Origin: Frigoribacterium sp. VKM Ac-2836
GTDB taxonomy: Bacteria > Actinomycetota > Actinomycetes > Actinomycetales > Microbacteriaceae
Length of the DNA stretch: 64,000 nt
NCBI RefSeq assembly: GCF_013248995.1
Contig: NZ_JABRPK010000006.1
Coordinates: forward strand, 1-64,000
Reading direction: 5' to 3'
Positions 41,655-50,367 of the stretch are shown piece by piece (the stretch's first letter is position 1; each line of letters begins with the position of its first letter). A program made the translations under genes and the position numbers. The notes under the pieces are model-generated. The model did no database searches, had not been told where the DNA came from, and saw nothing but the letters and a program-made list of their open reading frames with translations.

Positions 41655-42107
41655 ATGAGCAGCACCCACGGCACCACGACCACCGCGACCCCGGCTCCCT
41701 ACGAGCCGACGATCCGCGAGTCGCCCAACCGCGGGGCCGGTCTGTTCGTCGGCACGGTCTTCCTGCTGCTCGGTGCCATCGGCTTCCTCGTCGAGGACAT
41801 GGGCACCTTCTTCTCCACCCAGGGGGCCTCGCTCTGGTTCGTCTGGAACCTCAACCCGGCGCTGGTCGTCGTCTGGGTGCTGGCCGGCGCCGCTCTCATC
41901 ATCGCGGGTGCGTCGTCGCGGGCGAGTGCCCGCTACATCAACACCTGGATCGGTCTGATCTTCGTCGTCTTCGGCGTCGCCGGGTTCTTCCTCGAGGGCA
42001 CCGACGTCAACTTCCTCGCGTTCAACCTCGGTGACAACGTCACGCACCTCGTCGGTGGTCTGCTGCTGCTCGCGACCGCGGTGGGGGCCGAGCGCCGCCG
42101 CCGCTGA
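41655..42107 (+). CDS. DUF4383 membrane protein
   Basis: 150 residues, four hydrophobic helices (about 28-48, 62-85, 95-115, 120-140). Pattern RGAGLFVGTVFLLLGAIGFLVE, LNPALVVVWVLAGAALIIAG and NLGDNVTHLVGGLLLLATAVGA matches DUF4383. Function unknown. GAGAGG lies 9 nt before the ATG. It lies between the divergent lipid kinase and the heme oxygenase. Confidence 0.75.
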   Translation: MSSTHGTTTTATPAPYEPTIRESPNRGAGLFVGTVFLLLGAIGFLVEDMGTFFSTQGASLWFVWNLNPALVVVWVLAGAALIIAGASSRASARYINTWIGLIFVVFGVAGFFLEGTDVNFLAFNLGDNVTHLVGGLLLLATAVGAERRRR

Positions 42108-42199
42108 CCCGGCGGGGAGCCGCCTCGCAGCGGCCTGTGGTCCGCCTGCGCGTCCGCCGGGATCGTCCCCGGGGGCTACCGACGCCGGGCGTCTCTGGC

Positions 42200-42220
42200 T
42201 AGGTTTAGGGTCACCTAACC
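42200..42220. promoter_or_regulatory. DtxR/IdeR-like iron box
   Basis: TTAGG (42205-42209) and CCTAA (42214-42218) around GTCA, inside TAGGTTTAGGGTCACCTAAC; the right half matches the DtxR/IdeR consensus well, the left less so. It lies about 26 bp before the heme oxygenase start. Confidence 0.6.
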
Positions 42221-42244
42221 CAGGTCACCCAGGAGGTGCGTCTC

Positions 42245-42889
42245 ATGACCGTCGTCATCCCCTTCTCCGAGGCGGTACGCGAGCGAACGGCCGAGCGCGT
42301 GCCCACCGACGTCGGCTGCTCGTTCATGACCGACCTGCTGATCGGGCGCGGCACGCGTGACGACTACGTGCAGCTGCTCGCCCAGCACTACTTCGTCTAC
42401 GCCGCCCTCGAGGACGCCGCCGAGAGCTGGTCGGGCGACGTCGTCGTGGCACCGTTCCTCGCCCCGGGGTTGACCCGGTTGCCGGCCATCGAGGCCGACC
42501 TGGCGTTCTTGCTCGGCGACGACTGGCGCACCAGGATCGCGCCGCTACCGACCACCCGCGCGTACGTCGAGCGCATCGAGCTGGCCTCGACCTGGGCCGG
42601 CGGGTTCATCGCGCACCACTACACGCGGTGCCTCGGCGACCTGTCGGGCGGGCACCTGATCCGCAGCATCCTGCAGCGACGCTTCGGGTTCGACACGAAC
42701 GGGGTCGGCTTCTTCCTGTTCGCCGAGATCGCCGAACCGAAGTCGTTCAAGACGACCTACCGCCGGCAGCTCGACTCGGTGCCCTGGTCCGACGACGAGC
42801 GCGAGCAGGTGCTCGACGAGGTCTGCGCCGCCTACCGCTTCAGTACCGAGCTGTTCGCCGACCTCGCCGCCGCGAAGGCCGCCGCCTGA
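42245..42889 (+). CDS. Heme oxygenase (biliverdin-producing)
   Basis: 214 residues, the usual length for HmuO-type enzymes. Proximal His within LLAQHYFVYAALE, distal Gly-rich helix LGDLSGGH, and FIAHHYTRCLGDLSGGHLIRSIL match the family. It opens haem with O2 and electrons to biliverdin, CO and Fe(II), recycling iron. AGGAGGTG precedes the ATG. A DtxR/IdeR-like box upstream fits iron repression. Confidence 0.87.
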   Translation: MTVVIPFSEAVRERTAERVPTDVGCSFMTDLLIGRGTRDDYVQLLAQHYFVYAALEDAAESWSGDVVVAPFLAPGLTRLPAIEADLAFLLGDDWRTRIAPLPTTRAYVERIELASTWAGGFIAHHYTRCLGDLSGGHLIRSILQRRFGFDTNGVGFFLFAEIAEPKSFKTTYRRQLDSVPWSDDEREQVLDEVCAAYRFSTELFADLAAAKAAA

Positions 42890-42925
42890 CTCGCAGCGGT
42901 CAGGCGGCCGCCGTGAGGCGAGCGC

Positions 42926-44269
42926 TCAACCCGCGGCGGCCGTGGCGTCCTCGGCCACGCCGGCGTCGGCCGCGGCCTTGATCGCCGGCACGCGCGACGC
43001 CTCGCTCATGAAGCGGCGGACGTCGAGGTCGACGATGATGTCGGCCGGCCGGAGCGGGCGAGACAGGTAGAGGCCCTCGAGCGAGGTGATGCGGCTCAGG
43101 GCGACGTAGGTCTGCCCCGCACTGAACACCCGGGAGCCGAGGTCGACGATGGCCCGGTCGTAGGTCTTGCCCTGGGACTTGTGGATCGTGACGGCCCAGG
43201 CGAGCCGCAGCGGGAACTGCGTGAACTCGGCCACGACGTCTTTCTTGAGCTGCTTGGTGGTCGCCGAGTACGAGTACTTGTGTTTCTCCCACACGACGGG
43301 CTGCACCTCGTGCACCTCGCCGTCGACCTCGACGAAGACGGTGTCGCGCACCCGGGTGACGACGCCCGTCGTGCCGTTGACCCACCGCTGCTCGGAGTCG
43401 TTGCGGAGGAACATGACCCGGGCCCCGACCTTGAGCTCGAGGGCTTCGTCGGCCGGGTAGGCCCGCCCGCCGAACTCGCCGCTGACCTCGGCCTTGGCGG
43501 TCATCACCTTGCCCGACAGGCGATCGAGCTCGACCTTGTTGATGCGGTTGACCGTGTCGTTGCGCGTCGCCAGGGTGATGGCCCCGCCGTCGGTGGGCAC
43601 CGGCCGGGCGCCGGCGCCGTTCAGCGCCCCGGCGATCTCGGCCGTGACCCGACCGTGCCGCACGGCGTTGAGCATCTCTTTGAAGTCGCCCTCGGTCTGG
43701 CGGTGGATGAACGCGAGCTCGTAGATGCGCAGGCTCGCCTCGGCCCACACCTTGGCGTCGAAGAACCACATCGAGCGGTAGTTGTCGCGGAAGTACTCGC
43801 GCTCTTCGGCGTCGCCGGGCACCGGTGGCAGTTGGTAGGGGTCGCCGAACAGCACGACCTGCACCCCGCCGAACGGCTCGTGTTTGCGCTGTCGGGCCTG
43901 GCGCAGCGACCGGTCGATGGCGTCCATCAGATCGGCGTTGACCATCGAGACCTCGTCGATGACGAGGGTGTCGATGGTGTTCAGCAGCTTGCGCAGCTCG
44001 GCGTTCTGCTCGATGTCGTGGTCGGCGATGAGCCCCACCGAGAGGCGGAACAGCGAGTGGATCGTCTGGCCGCCGACGTTGAGGGCGGCGACGCCCGTGG
44101 GGGCGCAGATGACGATCTGCTTCGAGGTGTTCCACGACAGGTGGTTCAGCAGCGTCGACTTGCCGGTGCCTGCCCGTCCCGTGACGAAGATGTGCTCGCG
44201 GGTGTTCTCGATCGCGTCGTACAGCGCCTGCTGTTCGGCGGAGAGGGCCACGCTCACGACGACGAGCAC
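42926..44269 (-). CDS. Pif1-family DNA helicase
   Basis: 447 residues, SF1B. Walker A GRAGTGKST, Walker B VIDEVSM, VVLFGDPYQLPPV, and the C-terminal WAVTIHKSQGKT and FSAGQTYVALSRITSLEGLYL motifs. It unwinds DNA 5'-3' with ATP, with likely roles in genome maintenance; some such genes lie in defence or mobile regions, but nothing here says so. Start GTG at 44269 or GTG 15 bp inside (VSVALSAEQ) is ambiguous: AAAGGTG fits the inner one. Confidence 0.85.
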   Translation of the reverse strand: MLVVVSVALSAEQQALYDAIENTREHIFVTGRAGTGKSTLLNHLSWNTSKQIVICAPTGVAALNVGGQTIHSLFRLSVGLIADHDIEQNAELRKLLNTIDTLVIDEVSMVNADLMDAIDRSLRQARQRKHEPFGGVQVVLFGDPYQLPPVPGDAEEREYFRDNYRSMWFFDAKVWAEASLRIYELAFIHRQTEGDFKEMLNAVRHGRVTAEIAGALNGAGARPVPTDGGAITLATRNDTVNRINKVELDRLSGKVMTAKAEVSGEFGGRAYPADEALELKVGARVMFLRNDSEQRWVNGTTGVVTRVRDTVFVEVDGEVHEVQPVVWEKHKYSYSATTKQLKKDVVAEFTQFPLRLAWAVTIHKSQGKTYDRAIVDLGSRVFSAGQTYVALSRITSLEGLYLSRPLRPADIIVDLDVRRFMSEASRVPAIKAAADAGVAEDATAAAG

Positions 44270-44347
44270 CTTTCAGGAGGGAGTGGGGGAGGCCACCAAT
44301 CTACCCGCGACGGGGGCGACGCTCGGCTGTTCGTGACCCGCGCCTCC

Positions 44348-44353
44348 TATTGT
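44348..44353 (+). promoter_or_regulatory. Leaderless-type -10 (TATTGT) abutting a GGAGGCGCG motif
   Basis: TATTGT ends 7 nt before the ATG at 44361; CGCGCCTCC (44339-44347) ends at its first base. Confidence 0.6.
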
Positions 44354-44360
44354 TGTCGTC

Positions 44361-45374
44361 ATGTCGTCGTCTGTGGGGGAGGGGACGCGCTCACCGCTCG
44401 GCTGGCCTTTCGTCGCGATCTGGGGCGGAGCGCTGCTCTTCGTGCTGATCGGTTTCTGGGTCACCGTCGTGGCGCTGAACGCCACCGTCTACAGCGCCGC
44501 CGGCTTCGCCCGCGGCTACGTGGCCGCGGTCGACCGCGGTGACACGTCGAGCGCGCTGACCCTCGCGGGCGTCACGCCGACCGACCAGCTGGCCGATGCG
44601 CTGCTCGAGGTGCCCTCGCTCGGCGGCGTCGACGACGTGACCGAGGTGGGCGACGTCGACCTCGGCGACGACACCCACGCCATCACGCTCTCGTACTCGA
44701 TGCAGGGCACGTCGGCCACGGCCGAGGCCCCGGCCCAGTCGCAGTTCGTCGTGCAGCGGGTGGGCACCCGGTTCGGGCTGTTCCACTCGTGGCGCTTCGT
44801 GCAGGCACCCACCGCGCAGCTCGACGTGACGCCCCAGCACGACTCCCGGTTCAGGGTGGACGGTCGCGACGTCACGACCGACGCCCCCGACGTCGCGACC
44901 CGGTTCACGGTGCTCGCCCCGTCGCGATTCGAGCTCGACCATTCGTCGCGCTACCTCGAGGCACCGACGGTCCAGGCCGACGCGCTCAGCGTGGGGGCGA
45001 CGACGGGGGTGTCGATCGAGGTGCAGCCGCGGGTCGCGTTCGTCGAGGCCGTGCAAGACATGGTCGACCAGCAGCTCGACGAACAGTGCGTCACGCAGCA
45101 GGTGCTGCTGCCCGCCGGCTGCCCGTTCGGCCGCCAGGTCGACGACCGGGTCACCGACGACCCGACGTGGACGGTCCCCGTGCACCCGGTCGTCTCGATC
45201 GTGCCCGGTCCGTCGGGCCAGTGGCAGGTGCCCGGTGTGGCCGGCACCGCCCACCTGGTCGTCGGTGCCCAGTCGCTCTTCGACGGCAAGCGGTACACGA
45301 TCGACGAGGACGTCCCGTTCACGGTCACGTACCTGATGCGCATCAGCACCTCCGACGAGCTGACCTTCGAGTAG
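44361..45374 (+). CDS. Membrane-anchored hypothetical protein
   Basis: 337 residues. One TM helix at about 15-42 (FVAIWGGALLFVLIGFWVTVVAL), then a long extracytoplasmic part with two repeats of similar strands (FRVDGRDVTTDAPDVATRFTVLAPSRFEL) and one CVTQQVLLPAGCPF pair. No catalytic motif seen. Paralogues occur in actinobacteria without function. Leaderless by TATTGT 7 nt upstream. Confidence 0.65.
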   Translation: MSSSVGEGTRSPLGWPFVAIWGGALLFVLIGFWVTVVALNATVYSAAGFARGYVAAVDRGDTSSALTLAGVTPTDQLADALLEVPSLGGVDDVTEVGDVDLGDDTHAITLSYSMQGTSATAEAPAQSQFVVQRVGTRFGLFHSWRFVQAPTAQLDVTPQHDSRFRVDGRDVTTDAPDVATRFTVLAPSRFELDHSSRYLEAPTVQADALSVGATTGVSIEVQPRVAFVEAVQDMVDQQLDEQCVTQQVLLPAGCPFGRQVDDRVTDDPTWTVPVHPVVSIVPGPSGQWQVPGVAGTAHLVVGAQSLFDGKRYTIDEDVPFTVTYLMRISTSDELTFE

Positions 45375-45384
45375 TCACTCCCGG

Positions 45385-46095
45385 TCAACGGACGGAGGCG
45401 CGGCGCAGGAACGCGTACGTCCCCGCGATCGCGGCCGCCGCGAGCAGCGCCGCCGTGAGTGCCGACCACCAGCTCTGGTAGTTCGCGAACACGGTGGGCA
45501 GCGAGGGGCCGGAGGCGAGGAGTGCGACGGCCAGCACGAGGACGATGCCGATCGAGATGCCGAGCGGACCGCGCGGCCCGAACCGCAGCCAGGCCGCTCC
45601 GAACACCCCACCGGCCGTCTGGGCGACGAGGGCGCCGAGGAACACGATCGGGACGAGCGCGCCCAGGTCGCCGGCACCGAGGACGTTGACGTCGAAGACG
45701 TAGAAGCCGCCGAACCAGTGGTCGGTCAGGATCTCGAGCGCGAGCAGGGCGGCGGACACGCCGGTCAGGTAGAGCGCGACGAGGGTGTGCGTCACGGCCG
45801 TGCCCAACGCGAACGCGCGCCGCGTCGCCCCGAACGAGGCGGCGAGGGGGAAGGTCGAGGCGACCGAGGCGACGCCCATGGCGACGAGGTACCCGGACTG
45901 GGCCCACACGACCCCCGGATTGAAACGCGCGCCGGTGGCGTATGAGGTGCCGTCGTCGTAGGTGCCCGAGCGTTGGAGGGTGACTTGGATCACCACGGTG
46001 ACGGCGACCGTGATGGCTACGATGATCAACGGTACGAGCAGGACGCTGCGTCGACGGGCGAACTGCAGGCGGACGACGGGCATGATGCGGTTCAC
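45385..46095 (-). CDS. ABC-2-type permease of the YtrA-like operon
   Basis: 236 residues with six hydrophobic helices and no ATPase motifs. Its start overlaps the ATPase stop by 4 bp (ATGA at 46092-46095), so the pair form one transporter. Substrate unknown; in bacitracin/acetoin-related Ytr systems it moves lipids or antimicrobials. The last codons contain a GGAGGCGCG copy (45394). Confidence 0.8.
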   Translation of the reverse strand: MNRIMPVVRLQFARRRSVLLVPLIIVAITVAVTVVIQVTLQRSGTYDDGTSYATGARFNPGVVWAQSGYLVAMGVASVASTFPLAASFGATRRAFALGTAVTHTLVALYLTGVSAALLALEILTDHWFGGFYVFDVNVLGAGDLGALVPIVFLGALVAQTAGGVFGAAWLRFGPRGPLGISIGIVLVLAVALLASGPSLPTVFANYQSWWSALTAALLAAAAIAGTYAFLRRASVR

Positions 46096-46985
46096 GAGGC
46101 GGCTCCTTCGAGTTCGGTGTCGCGCGACCCGAGCGCCGCGACGACCTGTTGCAGTGAGACCCCCGAGAGTTCGACGCCCGCGGTGGCCGCCTCGGCGCGC
46201 GCGGTGCCGTCGGCGACGCCGTCCACGACCGCCGTCTTAAGCCCGCCCACCGCGTGCTGCGACAGGAGGCGGCGCCCACTCGTGAACCGGTCGACGGTGG
46301 ATGCCGTACCCGCGACCTGGTAGGCGGAGGCCCGCGCTTGGTCGACGTCGGAGTCGAGCCGCACCCGGCCCTCGTCGAGCACGACTACCCGCTCGAGCAG
46401 GGCTTCCATCTCGTCGATCAGGTGGGTCGAGAGCAGGATCGTGCGGGGGTGGGTCGAGTAGTCGGCGAGCAGGCGGTCGTAGAAGAGCTGCCGGGCCGTG
46501 GCGTCCAGGCCGAGGTAGGGCTCGTCGAAGATCGTCAACGGGGCCCGAGAGGCCATGCCGATCACGATCGACGCGGCGGACAGCTGCCCGCGGGACATCT
46601 TCTTCAGGTCGGTCTTCTCGGGCACCCGCAGTTCGGCGGCCAGGTCGCGGGCGAGCGCGGCGTCCCACCCGCGATGGAAGGCCGGCGCCACCGACAGCAC
46701 GTGCTTGAGCCGGAAACCGTCCGGGTACCGCTGACTGTCGCGCACGAACGACACCCGCGACAGGACGTCGGCGTGGTCGGCGGGCTCTCGGCCGAAGACC
46801 CTCACCGCGCCTCCTGATGGTCGTTCCTGGCCGGCGACGCAGGCCATCAACGTGGTCTTGCCGGCGCCGTTGCGGCCGAGGAGGCCGCAGATGACGCCTT
46901 CGTCGACGTGGAGGTCGACGCCGTCCAGGGCTAGGGAGGAGCCGTAACGGCGGCTCAGGTCGGTGATCTCGATCACGGGGCTCAT
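46092..46985 (-). CDS. ABC transporter ATP-binding protein
   Basis: 297 residues. Walker A LLGRNGAGKTT, Walker B LTIFDEPYLGLD, switch His in STHLIDE. The signature is MSRGQLSA instead of LSGGQ, as in YtrB-like proteins, and a C-terminal regulatory tail of about 90 residues follows. Forms a transporter with the downstream permease. It overlaps the GntR gene by 4 bp at 46982-46985. Confidence 0.88.
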   Translation of the reverse strand: MSPVIEITDLSRRYGSSLALDGVDLHVDEGVICGLLGRNGAGKTTLMACVAGQERPSGGAVRVFGREPADHADVLSRVSFVRDSQRYPDGFRLKHVLSVAPAFHRGWDAALARDLAAELRVPEKTDLKKMSRGQLSAASIVIGMASRAPLTIFDEPYLGLDATARQLFYDRLLADYSTHPRTILLSTHLIDEMEALLERVVVLDEGRVRLDSDVDQARASAYQVAGTASTVDRFTSGRRLLSQHAVGGLKTAVVDGVADGTARAEAATAGVELSGVSLQQVVAALGSRDTELEGAAS

Positions 46986-47341
46986 GACTGGTCCTCTTGT
47001 TCGATCAGGTGGTGGAGGGCGGCGACGTCGATGCCCAGCGCGCGCGCCTCGGACACCAGGGGGCGCACGTACTCGTCGGAGAAGCGGGCCCGTCGGTGTT
47101 CGGCCAGGCGCTCGCGGGCGCCGGTCGCGACGAACATGCCGACGCCCCGGCGCTTGTAGAGGATGCCGCGGTCGACCAACAGGTTGACGGCTTTGCCGGC
47201 CGTGGCCGGGTTGATCCGGTAGAACGCGGCGAGCTCGGTGGTCGACGCCACCGGTGCCTCGTCGGCATAGGTGCCGTCGAGCACGTCCTTCTCGATCTGC
47301 GCAGCGAGCTGCTGGAAGATCGGCGTCCCATCGTCGAGCAC
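46982..47341 (-). CDS. GntR-family regulator, YtrA type
   Basis: 119 residues: a winged helix (about 5-70) with a short C-terminal helix pair and no ligand domain, the YtrA form. STTELAAFYRINPATAGKAVNLLVDRGILYKRRGVGMFV is the DNA-binding part. GTG start with AAAGGAG upstream. Its own operator lies 14 bp upstream, so it autoregulates this operon; family members respond to cell-envelope stress. Confidence 0.85.
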   Translation of the reverse strand: MLDDGTPIFQQLAAQIEKDVLDGTYADEAPVASTTELAAFYRINPATAGKAVNLLVDRGILYKRRGVGMFVATGARERLAEHRRARFSDEYVRPLVSEARALGIDVAALHHLIEQEDQS

Positions 47342-47354
47342 AACAGCTCCTTTG

Positions 47355-47376
47355 GTTAGCTACTTAGGTAGTTAAC
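47355..47376. promoter_or_regulatory. YtrA-type operator
   Basis: GTTAGCTAC and GTAGTTAAC around TTAG, one mismatch, in an AT-rich 22-bp site. Position just before the GntR start supports autoregulation. Confidence 0.7.
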
Positions 47377-47414
47377 CTAGGAGGCGCGGATCGGCCTGTC
47401 AAGGTCCGTCCTGG

Positions 47415-48422
47415 TCAGGCGGTGGCCGCTCCAGCCCGCTCGAGGTCGCGCACGTCGCCCACGCCGCCGAAGGTCGCGCGATAGGCCCGCGGGGTGGTGC
47501 CGAGCACGCGGGCGAAGTGGTGCCTCAGGACGGCGGCCGAACCGAAGCCGACCCCGTCGGCGATCGCGTCGATGCCGAGCCCCGTCGCCTCGAGAAGCTC
47601 TTGCGACCGCAGGAGGCGCTGGCGGGTGAGCCATGCCCCGGGCGTCGCCCCCGCCTCGGCCTTGAATCGTCGGGCGAAGGTGCGCGGCGACATGTGCGCC
47701 CTCGCGGCCAACCCCTCGATGCTCAGGTCGTCGCGGAGGTGCCCGAGCATCCAGTCGGTCAACGGCGCGAGGGAGTCGTCGACCTCGACCGGGAGGGGCG
47801 TCTTGATGAACTGGCTCTGACCGCCGTCGCGGTGCGGCGGGACGACCATGCGCCGAGCGATCACGTTCGCGGCGGCGGCACCGTGCTCGCGGCGGACGAG
47901 GTGCAGGCAGGCGTCGATGCCGGCGGCGGTGCCGGCGCTCGTGATGATCCGGCGGTCCTCGACGAAGAGCACGTCGGGGTCGACGTCGATCGCGGGGTAC
48001 TCGCGCTGCAAGGCGTCCGAGTACCGCCAGTGCGTCGTCGCCCGGCGGCCGTCGAGCAACCCGGCCTCGGCGAGGACGAACGCCCCGCTGCAGACGCTCA
48101 GCAACCACGCCCCCCGGGCCTCGGCCGCGACGAGCAGCTCGCGCACCGCCGGCGAGACGAACTCGGCCTGGTCGGGGCGGTTCCATAGGGCCGGCACGCA
48201 GATGACGTCCGCGTCGGCCGCGGCACCCAGGTCGAGGTCGACCGTGATCGAGAACCCCTGGTTCGTGCGGACGAGCCCCGGGTGCTCGGTCACGATGCGG
48301 TGCTCGAACGGAGGCGCGCCCTCGTCGGTCCGGTCGAGGCCGAACACCTCGCAGAGCACCCCGAATTCGAAGGGCGCGACGCCGTCGGCGACGATCGTGG
48401 CGACGGTGCGGAACGGGGGCAT
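47415..48422 (-). CDS. GlxA-family transcriptional regulator (DJ-1/AraC)
   Basis: 335 residues. N-terminal DJ-1/PfpI-like domain (about 5-195; GVAPFEFGVLCEVFG, LLSVCSGAFVLAEAGLLDGRRATTHW) and C-terminal AraC domain (about 225-320; LSIEGLAARAHMSPRTFARRFKAEAGATPGAWL). The Cys in SVCSG is present but catalysis is not implied. AGGAG precedes the ATG at 48420-48422. A 58-bp repeat (48454-48511) lies in its upstream region. Controls unknown. Confidence 0.87.
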   Translation of the reverse strand: MPPFRTVATIVADGVAPFEFGVLCEVFGLDRTDEGAPPFEHRIVTEHPGLVRTNQGFSITVDLDLGAAADADVICVPALWNRPDQAEFVSPAVRELLVAAEARGAWLLSVCSGAFVLAEAGLLDGRRATTHWRYSDALQREYPAIDVDPDVLFVEDRRIITSAGTAAGIDACLHLVRREHGAAAANVIARRMVVPPHRDGGQSQFIKTPLPVEVDDSLAPLTDWMLGHLRDDLSIEGLAARAHMSPRTFARRFKAEAGATPGAWLTRQRLLRSQELLEATGLGIDAIADGVGFGSAAVLRHHFARVLGTTPRAYRATFGGVGDVRDLERAGAATA

Positions 48423-48453
48423 CGGGGCTCCTGGGGTGAGTCGAGCCGCACGC

Positions 48454-48511
48454 CGCCACGACGTGGACACAGCGCCATCTTTTCTCGTGGCGTGGTGATC
48501 ACATCGTGGCG
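48454..48511. repeat. 58-bp repeat, family B copy 2
   Basis: Reverse complement aligns with 14467-14524 over 58 bp, with terminal CGCCACGA/CGTGG-type arms. It lies between the GlxA gene start and the HD gene promoter. Confidence 0.75.
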
Positions 48512-48573
48512 CGTTGGCGGGATGTCGAGGGGTGGTGGCAACACTGCCACTCGTGGCAGGAGCTGTCCACCCG

Positions 48574-48579
48574 TAGGGT
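48574..48579 (+). promoter_or_regulatory. Leaderless-type -10 (TAGGGT)
   Basis: Ends 7 nt before the ATG at 48587. Confidence 0.6.
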
Positions 48580-48586
48580 TCCTGCC

Positions 48587-49231
48587 ATGACGCCCGAGCC
48601 CCGCCCGACGCCCGAGTCGCGACCGACCGCCGCCCTCCTCGACGAGCTGCTCGCGCCTCCTTCGCTCGTAGCCTCCCGCGCCCTCGAGGCCGCCGCCGCC
48701 GTGTCGAGCCCGGCCCTGCTCGCGCACAGCCGCCGCTCGGCGGCGCTCGCCGTCGACCTCGGGCGACGTGAGGGCCTGGCCTTCGACCACGAACTGCTGT
48801 TCGTGGCGGCGGCCCTGCACGACGTCGGGTTGACGTCACCGTTCGACAGCCACACCGAGCCGTTCGAGCGAGCAGGGGGCGAGGTCGCCCGGGTGTTCGC
48901 GACGGGGGCGGGCTGGTCGGCCGAACGGGCCCAGCGGGTGCTCGACGTGATCGTGCGGCACATGTGGCCGGCGGTCTCGGCCGACCTCGACGTCGAGGGG
49001 CATCTGCTCGAGCGGGCGACGAGCCTGGACGTGTCGGGGGTCGGTGGCGACGACTGGCCGGGCGAACTCGTCGGCGCCCTCGTCGCGCGCGTGCCCCGGG
49101 ACGGCTTCGGCGTCGAGTTCGCCGGGTCGATGTCGACCCAGGCCCACCGGAAGCCCGGGTCCGAGGCCGCCCGGGCCATCCGTGGCGGAATGCGCGACCG
49201 CATCGCCGCGAACCCCCTCGACCGGCCGTGA
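48587..49231 (+). CDS. HD-domain protein
   Basis: 214 residues. HSRRSAALAVDLGRREGLAFDHELLFVAAALHDVGLTSPF carries the HD metal pair (HD in ALHDVG) with a first His at HSRR; a later His in RHMWP may be the fourth ligand. Resembles the cyanamide-hydratase-like HD proteins (metal-dependent phosphohydrolase fold). Substrate unknown. Leaderless by TAGGGT. It lies opposite the GlxA-type regulator, which may control it. Confidence 0.78.
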   Translation: MTPEPRPTPESRPTAALLDELLAPPSLVASRALEAAAAVSSPALLAHSRRSAALAVDLGRREGLAFDHELLFVAAALHDVGLTSPFDSHTEPFERAGGEVARVFATGAGWSAERAQRVLDVIVRHMWPAVSADLDVEGHLLERATSLDVSGVGGDDWPGELVGALVARVPRDGFGVEFAGSMSTQAHRKPGSEAARAIRGGMRDRIAANPLDRP

Positions 49232-49296
49232 GTCGAACCACATCCGGCGCCGATCGGGTAGAATGATGCAAACGTATTGATTTGGAGAGCACGCGC

Positions 49297-50331
49297 ATGG
49301 CACACCCCCTCGAGTTCGGCCTCGACACCTTCGGCGACATCACGGACCGTCTCGACGGCAGTCCGGTCACGCACGCCGAGGCCATCCGCAACCTGGTCGA
49401 CCAGGCCGTCCTGGCCGACGAGGTGGGCCTCGACTTCATCGGAGTCGGCGAGCACCACCGCAAGGACTTCGCCGTCTCGGCCCCCGAGGTCGTGCTCGCC
49501 GCGATCGCCGCCCGCACGAAGACGATCCGTCTGGGTTCTGCCGTCACGGTGCTCAGCTCGGACGACCCCGTCCGGGTCTTCCAGCGCTTCGCCACAGTCG
49601 ACGCGATCTCGAACGGCCGGGCCGAGGTCATCCTGGGCCGCGGCTCGTTCACCGAGTCGTTCCCGCTCTTCGGGCTCGACCTCCAGGACTACGAGGTGCT
49701 CTTCGAAGAGAAGATCCAGCTCTTCGCCGAGCTGCTGAAGGAGGGGCCGACGACCTGGTCGGGCACCGTCCGCGCCGGCCTCGACGGGCAAGAGGTCTAC
49801 CCGAAGACCGAGGGCGGCTCGATGCGCACCTGGGTCGGCGTCGGCGGATCGCCGCAGTCGGTCATCCGGGCCGCGCACTACGGGTTCCCGCTCTTCCTCG
49901 CGATCATCGGTGGCCAGCCCGCCCAGTTCGCGCCCTACGCCGACCTCTACCGTCGCGCCCTCGGCGAGTTCGGTCACGACTCGCAGCCGATCGCGATGCA
50001 CTCGCCCGGCTTCGTCGCCGAGACGGACGCCGACGCCAAGGAGGCGCTGTTCCCCTACCAAGAGGAGCAGACGAACCAGCTCGGTCGCGAACGCGGCTGG
50101 CCCCCCTACAGCCGCGCGCAGTACGAGGCGAGCGCCAGCTCGACGGGTGCGCTCTACGTGGGGTCGCCCGAGACCGTCGCCACGAAGATCGCGCAGAACA
50201 TGCGTCTGCTGGGTGCGACCCGCTTCGACATGCGCTACAGCATGGGGCGCCTGCCGCACGAGCTCATGATGCGCAGCATCGAGCTCTACGGGACGAAGGT
50301 CGTGCCGCTGGTCCGCGAGATGCTGGCCTGA
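49297..50331 (+). CDS. Luciferase-like flavin monooxygenase
   Basis: 344 residues. Bacterial-luciferase TIM barrel: FIGVGEHHRKDF near strand 3, LGSAVTVLSSDDPVRVFQRFATVDAISNGRAEVILGRGSF, and the C-terminal LGATRFDMRYSMGRLPHELMMRSIELYG. Uses FMN or F420. GGAGAG precedes the ATG at 49297; TAGAAT at 49259-49264 is a good -10. A GGAGGCGCG copy follows the stop. Confidence 0.87.
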   Translation: MAHPLEFGLDTFGDITDRLDGSPVTHAEAIRNLVDQAVLADEVGLDFIGVGEHHRKDFAVSAPEVVLAAIAARTKTIRLGSAVTVLSSDDPVRVFQRFATVDAISNGRAEVILGRGSFTESFPLFGLDLQDYEVLFEEKIQLFAELLKEGPTTWSGTVRAGLDGQEVYPKTEGGSMRTWVGVGGSPQSVIRAAHYGFPLFLAIIGGQPAQFAPYADLYRRALGEFGHDSQPIAMHSPGFVAETDADAKEALFPYQEEQTNQLGRERGWPPYSRAQYEASASSTGALYVGSPETVATKIAQNMRLLGATRFDMRYSMGRLPHELMMRSIELYGTKVVPLVREMLA

Positions 50332-50367
50332 CCCGACCCGCGCCTCCTCGACCCCCGGGCCGTCGCG

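Noticed and set aside
42926-44269. Defence-island helicase
   Set aside because: Pif1-type helicases are widespread housekeeping genes and the neighbours (heme oxygenase, membrane protein) give no defence context.
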